64,000 bases of DNA, from contig VSCH01000005.1 of assembly GCA_047459075.1 (NCBI GenBank), positions 1-64,000 of the forward strand. The letters run 5' to 3'. The position numbers were made by a program, and so were the translations under genes. This DNA comes from ZC4RG19 sp017577565. Lineage in GTDB: Bacteria; Actinomycetota; Acidimicrobiia; Acidimicrobiales; VFJN01. The notes under the pieces are model-generated. The model was given only the letters and a program-made list of their open reading frames with translations, was not told the origin of the DNA and ran no database searches. Below, one piece after another: positions 16,479 through 27,002 of the stretch. How positions within the stretch are numbered: the stretch's first letter is position 1; every line of letters begins with the position of its first letter.

Positions 16479-16552
16479 CCGGTCGGGCGTCCCGGACAGG
16501 GGGCGGGATGCCCGACCGGGAGCGAGGGCCCGTGCAAGCTCCTCGCTCCCGG
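16479..16552. terminator. Two overlapping hairpins between convergent genes
   Basis: The first stem pairs CCGGTCGGGCGTCC (16479-16492) with GGATGCCCGACCGG (16506-16519), 14 bp with one G-U. The second pairs CCGGGAGCGAG (16516-16526) with CTCGCTCCCGG (16542-16552), 11 bp. They share four bases, so only one can fully form at a time. They sit between two converging genes and probably stop transcription from both sides. Confidence 0.6.
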
Positions 16553-16628
16553 CCCGACGTCGCGCTGGACTACCCGCCCGGTGGCGCGGCGATCCCTCGG
16601 GGGCCGCCCGCAGGCCGCGCCGGGCCGG

Positions 16629-17828
16629 TCAGCGGCGCCGGTCGAAGCGGGTGACGACCTCGACGTGGGGCGTGTGCGGGAAGGCGTCCACCAGGGTGGA
16701 CGCCACCGGCTCGTAGCCCGCCTCGGCCAGCAGCCGGACGTCGCGCCCGAGCGCGCCGGCGTCGCAGCTCACGAGCACGACCCGCCGGGCGCGGGTGGCG
16801 GCGACCACCCGGACCCCGGCGTGCCCCAACCCGGCCCGGGGCGGGTCGGCGACGACGACGTCCGTGCGCCGCGGGTGCCAGCGGGCGACGTCGCTGCGCA
16901 CCACCCGGGCGTCCAGCCCCCGCAGGTTGACCCGGGCGTCGGCCACGGCCGAGGCGCTCGCCTCGACGAGCTGGACCCGGGCCCGGCGGCCGACGGTGGC
17001 CGTGAACAGGCCGACGCCGCCGTAGAGGTCGGCGAACCGGTCGCCCTCGCCCACCCCGGCGGCCGCGGCGACGGCGTCCACCAGCGCCCCGGCGGCCGCC
17101 GGGCCGGACTGGAAGAACGACCGGGCCGACACCCGGAAGCGCACGCCGGCCACCTCCTCGTGCAGCCACGCCCGCCGCCCGGCCGCCAGCTCGGCGCCGG
17201 TCACGACCCGGACGCCCGCGGGCACCGCCACGTCGCCGGCGTCGACCGGCGCCCCACCCGGCCCGTCGACGACGACCAGGCGCTCGCCGGTGGCCGCACC
17301 CGCCCGGACCGTCACCTCGGCGCCAGGCGGGAAGGCGCCCTCCCGCAGCACCTCGGCCACCAGCGGGTGGGCCACGAGGCAGCCGGGGACGGGGACGAGG
17401 TCGTGGCTGCGGCGACGCCGGAGGGCGAACCGTCCCTCCCCGTCGGCGACGCCGCGCAGCGTCGTGCGGGCGCCCGCGGCCGGCAGCGGCGGCCCGGCCT
17501 CGACGACCGGGTCGGCGACGCCGCCCAGCCGGCGCAGCGCGTCGGCCACGACCTCGGCCTTGAGCGCCACCTGCGCGCCCGGCGCGACGTGCTGCCAGCC
17601 GCAGCCCCCGCACCCGGCGGCCACGAACGGGCACGGCGGCACCACCCGGGACGGGCTCGCGTCGAGCACGTCGACGGCCACCGCCCGCGCGTGGTCGCGC
17701 CGCTCGGCCACCAGCTCGGCCGCGACCCGCTCGCCGGGCAGGCCGCCCTCGACGAACACGACGCGGCCCGACGGCTCGCGGGCCAGCCCGTCGCCGCCGA
17801 CGGCGACGCCGGAGATCCGCAGCTGCAT
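16629..17828 (-). CDS. TrmA/RlmD-family RNA m5U methyltransferase
   Basis: A 399-residue SAM-dependent enzyme that methylates a uracil C5 in tRNA or 23S rRNA. Domains in order are an N-terminal TRAM domain (about residues 1-60), an Fe-S cluster region with Cys66, Cys73 and Cys76 (PCPFVAAGCGGCGWQH), a central domain, and a C-terminal Rossmann methyltransferase with FADLYGGVGLFT, ADPPRAGLG and the nucleophile Cys355 in VSCDAGAL. ATG at 17828 is used; a GTG 15 nt upstream is possible. It is divergent from rpe. Whether the target is rRNA or tRNA cannot be decided; the TRAM and cluster favour an RlmD/RlmCD-like enzyme. Confidence 0.9.
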   Translation of the reverse strand: MQLRISGVAVGGDGLAREPSGRVVFVEGGLPGERVAAELVAERRDHARAVAVDVLDASPSRVVPPCPFVAAGCGGCGWQHVAPGAQVALKAEVVADALRRLGGVADPVVEAGPPLPAAGARTTLRGVADGEGRFALRRRRSHDLVPVPGCLVAHPLVAEVLREGAFPPGAEVTVRAGAATGERLVVVDGPGGAPVDAGDVAVPAGVRVVTGAELAAGRRAWLHEEVAGVRFRVSARSFFQSGPAAAGALVDAVAAAAGVGEGDRFADLYGGVGLFTATVGRRARVQLVEASASAVADARVNLRGLDARVVRSDVARWHPRRTDVVVADPPRAGLGHAGVRVVAATRARRVVLVSCDAGALGRDVRLLAEAGYEPVASTLVDAFPHTPHVEVVTRFDRRR

Positions 17829-17854
17829 CGCCGGGCCCTGCACGGCGCCCACCC

Positions 17855-17860
17855 TAGGAT
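17855..17860 (+). promoter_or_regulatory. -10 box (TAGGAT) of rpe, leaderless
   Basis: TAGGAT is followed after 7 nt by GTG at 17868. An in-frame ATG at 17859 overlaps this box and so is unlikely to be the start. Confidence 0.5.
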
Positions 17861-17867
17861 GGACGAC

Positions 17868-18578
17868 GTGGACTCCCCCGCCGCCCCGCCCGGCCCCCGC
17901 CCGATCGAGATCGCGCCGTCCGTGCTGCCGGCCGACTTCTCCCGGCTCGGGGAGGAGGTCGTGGCGCTCGAGAAGGCCGGGGTCGACCGCATCCAGTGGG
18001 ACGTCATGGACGGGCGCTTCGTGCCCAACCTCACCTTCGGCCCCGACGTCATCGCCGCCTGCCGGCCGCACGTCGAGGTCCCGTTCGAGGCCCACCTCAT
18101 GGTCGAGGAGCCCGACCAGCTCGTCCACCGCTACGTCGAGGCCGGCTGCTCGCTGCTCATCATCCACGCCGAGTCGACCCGGCACCTGCACCGGTCGCTC
18201 GGCCGGGTCCGCGAGCTCGGCGCGCAGGCCGGCGTCGCCCTCAACCCGGGCACGCCGGCCGAGGCCGTGGCCAACGTGCTCGACCTGTGCTCGCTGGTGC
18301 TGGTCATGACCGTCAACCCCGGCTTCGGGGGGCAGGACTACATCCCGACGATGGAGCCGAAGATCGCCCGGGTCCGCCGCATGATCCTCGAGGGCGGCCA
18401 CGACTGCGACCTCGAGGTCGACGGCGGCATCGGCCCCGCGACCGTGCAGGGGGCCACCCGCGCGGGGGCCAACGTCCTCGTCGCCGGATCGGCGCTCTAC
18501 CGCGACCCGCTGGGCCTCGAGCACGCCGTGACCGAGCTGCGGGCCCTGGCGACCGCGGCCCAGCCCGACACCGGCTGA
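17868..18578 (+). CDS. rpe: Ribulose-phosphate 3-epimerase
   Basis: It interconverts ribulose-5-phosphate and xylulose-5-phosphate in the pentose phosphate pathway, as a cytoplasmic TIM-barrel metalloenzyme. Visible family motifs are IAPSVLPADFSRL, WDVMDGRFVPNLTFGP with both metal/catalytic residues, EAHLMVEEPD, VMTVNPGFGGQ, and EVDGGIGPATV. The product is 236 residues, slightly long because of a Pro-rich N-terminus. GTG at 17868 is preferred because the TAGGAT promoter box ends 7 nt before it; the ATG at 17859 would lie in that box. Divergently arranged from the methyltransferase gene. Confidence 0.95.
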   Translation: MDSPAAPPGPRPIEIAPSVLPADFSRLGEEVVALEKAGVDRIQWDVMDGRFVPNLTFGPDVIAACRPHVEVPFEAHLMVEEPDQLVHRYVEAGCSLLIIHAESTRHLHRSLGRVRELGAQAGVALNPGTPAEAVANVLDLCSLVLVMTVNPGFGGQDYIPTMEPKIARVRRMILEGGHDCDLEVDGGIGPATVQGATRAGANVLVAGSALYRDPLGLEHAVTELRALATAAQPDTG

Positions 18579-18623
18579 CCACGTCGACCACCCTGCCCAC
18601 CCTCACGAGGAGGCCCGATCACG

Positions 18624-18899
18624 ATGTCCGACTTCATCGACAAGGCGAAGGACCTCGCCAAGGACCTGACCCACAAGGCCCGGGAGGCGGTCACCGACCA
18701 CGCCGACACCATCGAGGGCGGCATCGACAAGGCGGCCAAGTTCGTCGACGAGAAGACCAAGGGCAAGTACGCCGACAAGATCGAGACGGTCCAGGCCAAG
18801 GCCCGCGAGGCCGTCGAGAAGCTGGCCGCCGGCAAGGAGGGGGGCGGCGGGGACGGCACGGGCGGTGCCGAGCCGGACGCCGACGAGGGCGCCGGCTGA
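18624..18899 (+). CDS. MT0933-like (Rv0909-type) small protein
   Basis: A 91-residue, highly charged helical protein resembling the MT0933 antitoxin family: DKAAKFVDEKTKGKYADKIETV is close to the family core. In Mycobacterium the family member is paired with a toxin (Rv0910). Here the neighbours are rpe and clpP, and no toxin-like gene is adjacent, so an antitoxin role is not supported by context; a general helical stress or DNA/RNA-associated protein is just as possible. The tail is Gly/Asp-rich and probably disordered. ATG at 18624 follows AGGAGG. Confidence 0.7.
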   Translation: MSDFIDKAKDLAKDLTHKAREAVTDHADTIEGGIDKAAKFVDEKTKGKYADKIETVQAKAREAVEKLAAGKEGGGGDGTGGAEPDADEGAG

Positions 18900-18941
18900 C
18901 CGTCGGGGCCGTCGGGGGCGGGCCCGGCCGGGCGCGGCCGG

Positions 18942-19535
18942 TCAGATGATCTCGCCGCGCTTGACGATGACGTGGTCGATGATGCCGTACTCCTTCGCCT
19001 GCTCGGCGGTGAACCACCGGTCGCGCTCGGAGTCGGCCAGGATCTGCTCGACCTTCTGCCCCGTGTGGTAGGCGATCCGCTCGGCCATCAGCTTCTTCAC
19101 GTAGAGCAGCTGCTCGGCCTGGATGGCGATGTCGGCCGCCTGGCCCCGGATGCCGCCCGAGGGCTGGTGCATCATGATGCGGGCGTGCGGCAGCGCGTAG
19201 CGCTTGCCCTTGGCCCCGGCGCACAGCAGGAACTGCCCCATCGACGCCCCGAGCCCCATGCAGACCGTGGCCACGTCGGGCTCGATGAACTGCATGGTGT
19301 CGTAGATGGCCATGCCCGCCGTCACCGACCCGCCCGGGCTGTTGATGTACAGCCAGACGTCGCGCTCGGGGTCGTCGCCCGCCAGGTAGAGCATCTGGGC
19401 GCAGATGACGTTGGCGATGTCGTCATCGACCTCGGTGCCGAGGAAGATGATGCGCTCCCGCAGCAGGCGGTTGAAGATCTCGTGCGTCGGGTTGACGAGC
19501 GACGTGGTCTGTGCGGTCGGGGTGATGAGGCTCAC
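18942..19535 (-). CDS. clpP: ATP-dependent Clp protease proteolytic subunit
   Basis: The serine protease barrel of the ClpXP/ClpCP machine, 197 residues. Motifs are IIFLGTEVDDDIANVICAQ, YINSPGGSVTAGMAIYDTM, the catalytic serine in GLGASMGQFLL, and the catalytic histidine in RIMMHQPSGG. I chose the GTG at 19535 (SLITPTAQTTS...) because TACCCT ends 8 nt upstream; the longer frame adds only Arg-rich sequence. Actinobacteria often have clpP1-clpP2 side by side; only one copy is seen here, so any partner and clpX lie elsewhere. A tRNA gene lies divergently upstream. Confidence 0.95.
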   Translation of the reverse strand: MSLITPTAQTTSLVNPTHEIFNRLLRERIIFLGTEVDDDIANVICAQMLYLAGDDPERDVWLYINSPGGSVTAGMAIYDTMQFIEPDVATVCMGLGASMGQFLLCAGAKGKRYALPHARIMMHQPSGGIRGQAADIAIQAEQLLYVKKLMAERIAYHTGQKVEQILADSERDRWFTAEQAKEYGIIDHVIVKRGEII

Positions 19536-19616
19536 GGCCGCAGAGGGTAGCGGCGTCGGGCCCCGACTCCGGCGCCGCGCCCGACGCTCCCGTCCGAGCG
19601 CCCCCGCCGGGGCACC

Positions 19617-19622
19617 TATCCT
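19617..19622 (+). promoter_or_regulatory. -10 box (TATCCT) of the tRNA gene
   Basis: TATCCT lies 42 nt before the mature tRNA, leaving a 5' leader of about 35 nt for RNase P. Confidence 0.5.
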
Positions 19623-19664
19623 GGGCCCCCGCCGGGCGACGGGGCCCGGCGAGCGCACGCACGG

Positions 19665-19737
19665 GCCGGCGTAGCCCAACGGCAGAGGCGCGTCCCTTAG
19701 GAGGACGTCAGTGTGGGTTCGAATCCCACCGCCGGCA
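19665..19737 (+). tRNA. tRNA with anticodon UAG (Leu by codon), class I shape
   Basis: A 73-nt gene with a perfect 7-bp acceptor stem (GCCGGCG/CGCCGGC), D arm, a 5-bp anticodon stem (CGTCC/GGACG), a 7-nt loop CTTAGGA with anticodon TAG at 19698-19700, a 5-nt variable loop (TCAGT) and a T arm (GTGGG-TTCGAAT-CCCAC). The discriminator base is A; CCA is not encoded. Anticodon UAG reads CUA/CUN leucine codons, but bacterial tRNA-Leu is class II with a long variable arm. This one has the short class I arm, so its amino acid is uncertain. It is not an amber suppressor (that would need CUA). Confidence 0.9.
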
Positions 19738-19748
19738 CCCCCTCGGCC

Positions 19749-21716
19749 TCAGCCGTGGACGGGGTCGCCCGGTCGCCAGTCGTCGGGGACGGCGTCCGGG
19801 GCGAGGCCGAACCGCCCGGTCGGCGCCCCGTGGCTGCCGCCCAGCAGCGGCACCACGGCCGAGAACGCCAGCCGCCGGGACTCGGCGGTCCGCTCGCAGT
19901 TGACGCCCTCGGGCTCGGCCTCGCCCGAGTAGAAGCGCAGGGCGGCGACGAAGTCGGCGCACCGCCGGGCGTCGCGCCGCTCGGTCGGCTCGTAGCCGAC
20001 CGCGATGTTGACCGCCGCCATGTCGCGGGCGTCGGCCGCCACGTTGACGTCCCGGGCGACGGTCCAGTACCAGGCGGCGATGGCCGGGCTGGCCAGGCCG
20101 TGCAGCGCCAGGTCGGGGTTGCCGACCAGGTCGAGCCCGAGGTCCTCGGCGGCGGCGCGGTAGTTGTGCTCGCCGGTGAGCTGGATGAGGCCCCGGCCCC
20201 GCCAGCGGCTGTCGTCGCCCGCCTCGACGGCGTCGACCCGGAACCCGCTCTCGTTGCGGAGCGTGGCGAGGAACGCGGCCTTGCGCTCCGGCGTGCTGAT
20301 GCCGGCCCGCAGCATGGCGGCGTTGAGGGCGGGCAGTCCCTCGGCGACGGCGGCCTCGTCGGGCAGCGGGCCGAAGATCTGGCTGAGCTCCTCGAGCGTG
20401 ACGAGCTCGCGCCCGTTCCAGTCACCGGCGACCGGCAGCGCGCCGGGCAGGGCGCCGACCTCGACCACCCGGATGCCACCCGGCGCCTCCGGGTCGCCGC
20501 CGGGCAGCTCGAAGGTGCCCGTGTCGCGGCGCAGCACGGCGACGTCGTCGCGGCCGTCGCCGTCCCAGTCCCCGGCCACCGGCAGGACCTCGGGGCCCCA
20601 GGCGGCGGCCCGGGTGGGCGGCAGCGGCGTGCCGTCGTCGTCGACCCGGGCGACGACGCCGTCGGCCTGGCGGTAGACGCCCACCGCGTCGCGGCCGTCG
20701 CCGTCCCAGTCGCCCACGACCGGGAACGTGTCGTCGCGGCCGGGGTCACCGACCGCGACCGGCGCGGAGGCCCCGCCCCCGCTGACCAGCACGACGAACG
20801 TCGCGTCGGCCCGGCGGTAGAGGCCGACGGTGTCACGGCCGTCGCCGTCGAAGTCGCCGGCCACCGGCCAGACGTCGGTGCGCCCGGGCTCGCCGAAGGG
20901 GATGGGCTCGATGGGCCGGCCCTCGTCGTCGAGCAGGCGGAAGGTGGCGTCCGACCGGCGGTAGACGCCGAGCGAGTCGCGGCCGTCGCCGTCCCAGTCG
21001 CCGGCCACCGGCACCTCGTCGCCGGCGACGTCGGGGTGGACGAGGTCGGGCAGCGGCGAGCCGACCTCGGTGCGCCGGCCGAAGGTGGCCGCGTCCGGCC
21101 GGTACCAGCCGACGCCGTCGGGCCCGCCGTCGACGGGCACCTGCACCCAGCGCCGCACGTAGGGGAACGGGTTGACCGTGCAGGGCTCGGCGCTGGACAG
21201 CTCGCCGCAGACGTTGACCTGGAAGTGGACGTGCGGGGGCGTCGTGCGGGCGTTGCCCGTGCGGCCGACGCGGGCGATGGGCTGCCCCCGGACGACCCGC
21301 TGGCCCTCGACCACGAGGTTGGCCGAGTTGTGGGCGTAGTAGTAGGCGACGCCCGAGTCGCCCCGCAGCCAGACCGTCAGCCCGCCGAGCCCCTCGTCGA
21401 CGTCCTGGACCTTGGCGATGACACCGGACTCGACGGCCACGAGCGGCGCACCCTGCGCCGCCATGATGTCGACGCCCTTGTGCCGGCGCCGGCAGCCGTC
21501 CCGGCAGGCGTGCCACGAGTCGCTGAAGCCGACCTCGTGGGGTAGCGCGACGGGGAAGACGTTGTCGGCGGGCGGGCGCGCGGTGGCCGGCTCCCCGCCG
21601 CCCTCCTGGGCGTCGACCGGGGTCGCGGCGGCGCCGACGAGCAGGGCCGCCACGACGACCCCGACCGACCACCGCGCACGGCGGCGAGCGCCCGTCACCC
21701 CGTCCGACCCTGGCAC
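19749..21716 (-). CDS. Secreted M23 peptidase-FG-GAP-GH19 cell wall hydrolase
   Basis: A 655-residue secreted protein with three modules. A signal peptide (WSVGVVVAALLVGAAATPVDA) is followed by an M23 endopeptidase (His79 and Asp83 in HKGVD; His162/His164 in PPHVHFQ). Residues about 235-400 hold four FG-GAP/VCBS-like repeats, each with GDWDGDGRD or GDFDGDGRD calcium-loop motifs, and a fifth truncated one runs straight into a GH19 (chitinase/lysozyme-like) domain with the catalytic glutamate in NESGF (Glu489) and RGRGLIQLTG. It should cut both peptide and glycan of the wall. The GTG at 21716 has GGAAGGA 7 nt upstream; a TAGTGT -10 box lies at 21757-21762. A tRNA gene ends 11 nt from its stop. 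Confidence 0.88.
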   Translation of the reverse strand: MPGSDGVTGARRRARWSVGVVVAALLVGAAATPVDAQEGGGEPATARPPADNVFPVALPHEVGFSDSWHACRDGCRRRHKGVDIMAAQGAPLVAVESGVIAKVQDVDEGLGGLTVWLRGDSGVAYYYAHNSANLVVEGQRVVRGQPIARVGRTGNARTTPPHVHFQVNVCGELSSAEPCTVNPFPYVRRWVQVPVDGGPDGVGWYRPDAATFGRRTEVGSPLPDLVHPDVAGDEVPVAGDWDGDGRDSLGVYRRSDATFRLLDDEGRPIEPIPFGEPGRTDVWPVAGDFDGDGRDTVGLYRRADATFVVLVSGGGASAPVAVGDPGRDDTFPVVGDWDGDGRDAVGVYRQADGVVARVDDDGTPLPPTRAAAWGPEVLPVAGDWDGDGRDDVAVLRRDTGTFELPGGDPEAPGGIRVVEVGALPGALPVAGDWNGRELVTLEELSQIFGPLPDEAAVAEGLPALNAAMLRAGISTPERKAAFLATLRNESGFRVDAVEAGDDSRWRGRGLIQLTGEHNYRAAAEDLGLDLVGNPDLALHGLASPAIAAWYWTVARDVNVAADARDMAAVNIAVGYEPTERRDARRCADFVAALRFYSGEAEPEGVNCERTAESRRLAFSAVVPLLGGSHGAPTGRFGLAPDAVPDDWRPGDPVHG

Positions 21717-21813
21717 GTGACCGTCCTTCCCACAGCGGCGCCGCGGCACGGCACAGACACTAGGGAGCCGGGACCTCCTCGTGCGGTCGCCCTCGGGTGA
21801 GGGCGGCGGAAGC

Positions 21814-21875
21814 TTCGTACGGCGGCCGTGCGAACACTGTGCGTGAGGCTACCGCCACCCTGGTGACGCGCGTCA
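21814..21875. promoter_or_regulatory. Two palindromes between the hydrolase and LigD-like genes
   Basis: Positions 21814-21834 form a 21-nt palindrome (arms TTCGTACGGC and GCCGTGCGAA, 9 of 10 paired). Positions 21864-21875 are a perfect palindrome, TGACGCGCGTCA. Both lie between divergent genes, upstream of both -10 boxes. They look like operators; the binding proteins are unknown. Confidence 0.5.
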
Positions 21876-21925
21876 ACGGGCGGTGCGGCCGCGCCGGGCG
21901 CGCCGCGCGGCGCTACCGTGCCGGC

Positions 21926-22942
21926 GTGGCGTCCGACGAGGTCACGGTCACCGCCGCCGGGCGGGAGGTCCGCATCACGAGCCCGGGCAAGGTGTTCTTC
22001 CCCCGGCGCGGCGAGACCAAGCTCGACCTCGTCCGCTACTACCTGGCCGTCGAGGAGCCGATCATGCGGGCGATGCAGGGGCGGCCGACGCTCATGCAGC
22101 GCTTCCCCGAGGGGGTGGGCGGGCCGTCGTTCTTCCAGAAGCGGGTGCCCGACAACGTCCCCGACTGGCTGCAGACGACGGTCGTCGAGACCGTGAACGG
22201 CACGCCGTCCCGGGCCCTCGTCGCCGCGGACGTCGCCCACCTGCTCTGGGCGGTCAACCTCGGCTGCCTCGGCTTCCACGTCTGGCCCTACCGGGCCGAC
22301 ACCGCGGACGCCGACCACGTCGACGAGCTGCGGCTCGACCTCGACCCCCAGCCCGGCACCGGCTTCGCCGAGGCGGTCGAGGCGGCCGTCGAGCTGCGGG
22401 CCCTGCTCGACGAGCACGGCATCACCGCCCACCCCAAGACGACGGCCAGCCGAGGGCTGCACGTCTACGTACGGCTCGAGCCCCGCTGGACCTCCTACCA
22501 GGTGCGGGCGGCCGCGGTCGCCGTCGCCCGCGAGCTGGAGCGGCGCCGGCCCGACCTCGTCACCGCCGCGTGGTGGAAGGAGGAGCGCGGGCGGCGGGTC
22601 TTCGTCGACTACAACCAGAACGCCCCCCACAAGACCGTCTTCGGCGCCTGGTCGGTCCGGGCCCGGGTGGGCGCCCAGGTGTCGACGCCCCTGACCTGGG
22701 ACGAGCTGCCCGACGTCGACCCCGACGAGCTCACCATCGCCACGGTGCCGGCGCGCCTCTGCCGCCTCGGCGACCCGTGGGCCGGCATGGCCGCGCACCC
22801 GCAGCCGCTGGAGCCGCTCCTCGAGATGCACGAGCGCGACATGGCGGCCGGTCTGATGGACGCGCCCTGGCCGCCCGTCTACCCGAAGCAGCCGAACGAG
22901 CCGCCCCGGGTCGCGCCCAGCCGGGCCCGCCGCCCCGACTGA
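21926..22942 (+). CDS. Stand-alone LigD-type polymerase/primase domain
   Basis: A 338-residue archaeo-eukaryotic primase-family polymerase like the LigD POL module used in non-homologous end joining. Motifs: KVFFPRRGETKLDLVRYYL near the N-terminus, metal-binding Asp138/Asp140 in LDLDP, the ASRGLHVYV histidine motif and VDYNQNAPHKTVFGAWSVR with a third acidic residue. There is no ligase, phosphoesterase or Ku gene nearby, so it acts alone or with partners elsewhere. Start GTG at 21926 sits 6 nt after a TACCGT -10 box (21914-21919), so it is probably leaderless. Two palindromes upstream may regulate it. The C-terminus is a short Pro/Arg tail. Confidence 0.88.
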   Translation: MASDEVTVTAAGREVRITSPGKVFFPRRGETKLDLVRYYLAVEEPIMRAMQGRPTLMQRFPEGVGGPSFFQKRVPDNVPDWLQTTVVETVNGTPSRALVAADVAHLLWAVNLGCLGFHVWPYRADTADADHVDELRLDLDPQPGTGFAEAVEAAVELRALLDEHGITAHPKTTASRGLHVYVRLEPRWTSYQVRAAAVAVARELERRRPDLVTAAWWKEERGRRVFVDYNQNAPHKTVFGAWSVRARVGAQVSTPLTWDELPDVDPDELTIATVPARLCRLGDPWAGMAAHPQPLEPLLEMHERDMAAGLMDAPWPPVYPKQPNEPPRVAPSRARRPD

Positions 22943-23001
22943 CGGGCGGGACCCCGCCGCCGGCGCGACCCCGGGCGGGCCGCGCCTAGTGTCCGCCGGC
23001 G

Positions 23002-23499
23002 ATGTTCATCACCAACCACGCGCTCGCCGGGGCGCTCATCGGCCTCGTGGTCCCCCACCCGGGCGCGGCCTTCGTCGCCGGGCTCGCCTCGCACGTGGCG
23101 ATGGACCGGGTGCTCCACTGGGGCGACGAGCGCGTCGGCTGGGACGACTTCGTGCGGGTGGCCCGCGTCGACGGCACCGTCGGCCTCGGCGTCAGCGGGC
23201 TGGCGCTGGCCGCCGCCGTGCCGGCGCTCGCCCGCCCCTCGGTGGCCGCCGGCATCGCCGGGGCGTGCCTCATCGACATGGACAAGCCCGGTCGCCACTT
23301 CCTCGGCCGCTCCCCCTTCCCCGCCGCCGTCGACCGGTTCCACTCCCGCATCCAGAACGAGCGCCCGATCGGCCTCGTCGTCGAGGCGCTGGCCGCCGCC
23401 GGCCTGGCCACCGCGCTCGTCGCGCTCCGGCGCCGCCGCCGGCGCGCCGCGACACCGCCGGGACGCGTCGCGGGGGTCGGCGCGGATCCGGCGGGGTAG
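23002..23499 (+). CDS. YdjM/DUF457-like membrane protein
   Basis: A 165-residue membrane protein starting MFITNHALAGALIG, with a conserved-looking HVAMDRVLHWGD and later DMDKPGRH, as in the YdjM (LexA-regulated inner-membrane hydrolase-like) group. Histidine/aspartate placement suggests metal binding, but no activity is established for this branch. Three or four hydrophobic helices are visible, then an Arg-rich tail. TAGTGT at 22987-22992 lies 9 nt before the ATG. It stands between the LigD-like gene and acnA on the same strand with gaps of about 60 and 42 nt. Confidence 0.65.
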   Translation: MFITNHALAGALIGLVVPHPGAAFVAGLASHVAMDRVLHWGDERVGWDDFVRVARVDGTVGLGVSGLALAAAVPALARPSVAAGIAGACLIDMDKPGRHFLGRSPFPAAVDRFHSRIQNERPIGLVVEALAAAGLATALVALRRRRRRAATPPGRVAGVGADPAG

Positions 23500-23503
23500 T
23501 CGC

Positions 23504-23509
23504 TACGGT
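23504..23509 (+). promoter_or_regulatory. -10 box (TACGGT) of acnA
   Basis: TACGGT is followed by a leader of about 26 nt with CCGGAGG as ribosome site before the ATG at 23542. Confidence 0.45.
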
Positions 23510-23541
23510 GCGAGCGGACCGACACGCCCCGGAGGTCAGAC

Positions 23542-26409
<2,868 letters not shown>

Positions 26410-26432
26410 CGGGCCCGGGCGCCCGCACCCGA

Positions 26433-27002
26433 TCAGTCGACCAGGTGGCGGGCCAGCTCCCGGAAGGCCCGGCCCCGGTGGCTGAGCGCGTGCTTCTCCG
26501 CCGGGGTCATCTCGGCGAAGGTCCGGCCGTCGCCCTCGACCGGGACCATGATCGGGTCGTAGCCGAAGCCGCCCGTGCCCCGCGGCGCGTGCGCCACGAC
26601 GCCCTCGACGGTGCCCCGCACGACCATCTCCCGGGGGGCCGGCCCGGGCCACACGACCGCCGCGGCGCAGACGTAGCGGCAGGTGCGCCGCTCGTCGGGC
26701 ACGCCCTCGAGCTCCCGCAGCACCCGGGGGATCCAGTCGCCCTCGGCCGCCCACCGGGCGGAGCGGACGCCGGGCGCGCCCCCGAGGGCGTCGATCTCGA
26801 TGCCGGAGTCGTCGGCGATCGCCACCTCGCCCGTCGCCGCGGCCACCGCCCGGGCCTTGATCAGGGCGTTCTCCTCGAAGGTCTCGCCCGTCTCCTCGAC
26901 CCCGGGGTCCCGGCCCTCGACCCGCCAGGCCGGGCCGAGGATGTGCTGGACCTCCTCGACCTTGTGGGGGTTGCCGGTGGCCAGGAAGATGCGGGCGCTC
27001 AC
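26433..27002 (-). CDS. rdgB: XTP/dITP diphosphatase
   Basis: A HAM1/RdgB housecleaning enzyme that hydrolyses non-canonical purine triphosphates such as dITP and XTP to monophosphates. Family signs: FLATGNPHKVEEV at the N-terminus, FEENALIKARAVA, the catalytic DDSGIEIDALGGAPGVRSARWA and GFGYDPIMVPV, then MTPAEKHALSHRGRA. The 189-residue length is normal. GTG start at 27002 overlaps the rph stop (GTGA), so the two genes are read as one operon, an order (rph-rdgB) common in bacteria and shared in actinobacteria. Confidence 0.95.
   Translation of the reverse strand: MSARIFLATGNPHKVEEVQHILGPAWRVEGRDPGVEETGETFEENALIKARAVAAATGEVAIADDSGIEIDALGGAPGVRSARWAAEGDWIPRVLRELEGVPDERRTCRYVCAAAVVWPGPAPREMVVRGTVEGVVAHAPRGTGGFGYDPIMVPVEGDGRTFAEMTPAEKHALSHRGRAFRELARHLVD

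Noticed and set aside
19698..19700. Amber-suppressor tRNA
   Set aside because: The anticodon reads TAG 5'-3', which pairs with CUA. A suppressor would need CUA as anticodon.
21717..21850. ydaO (c-di-AMP) riboswitch before the wall hydrolase
   Set aside because: Such genes are often ydaO-controlled in actinobacteria, but the conserved blocks are missing and the leader is only about 34 nt from the TAGTGT box.
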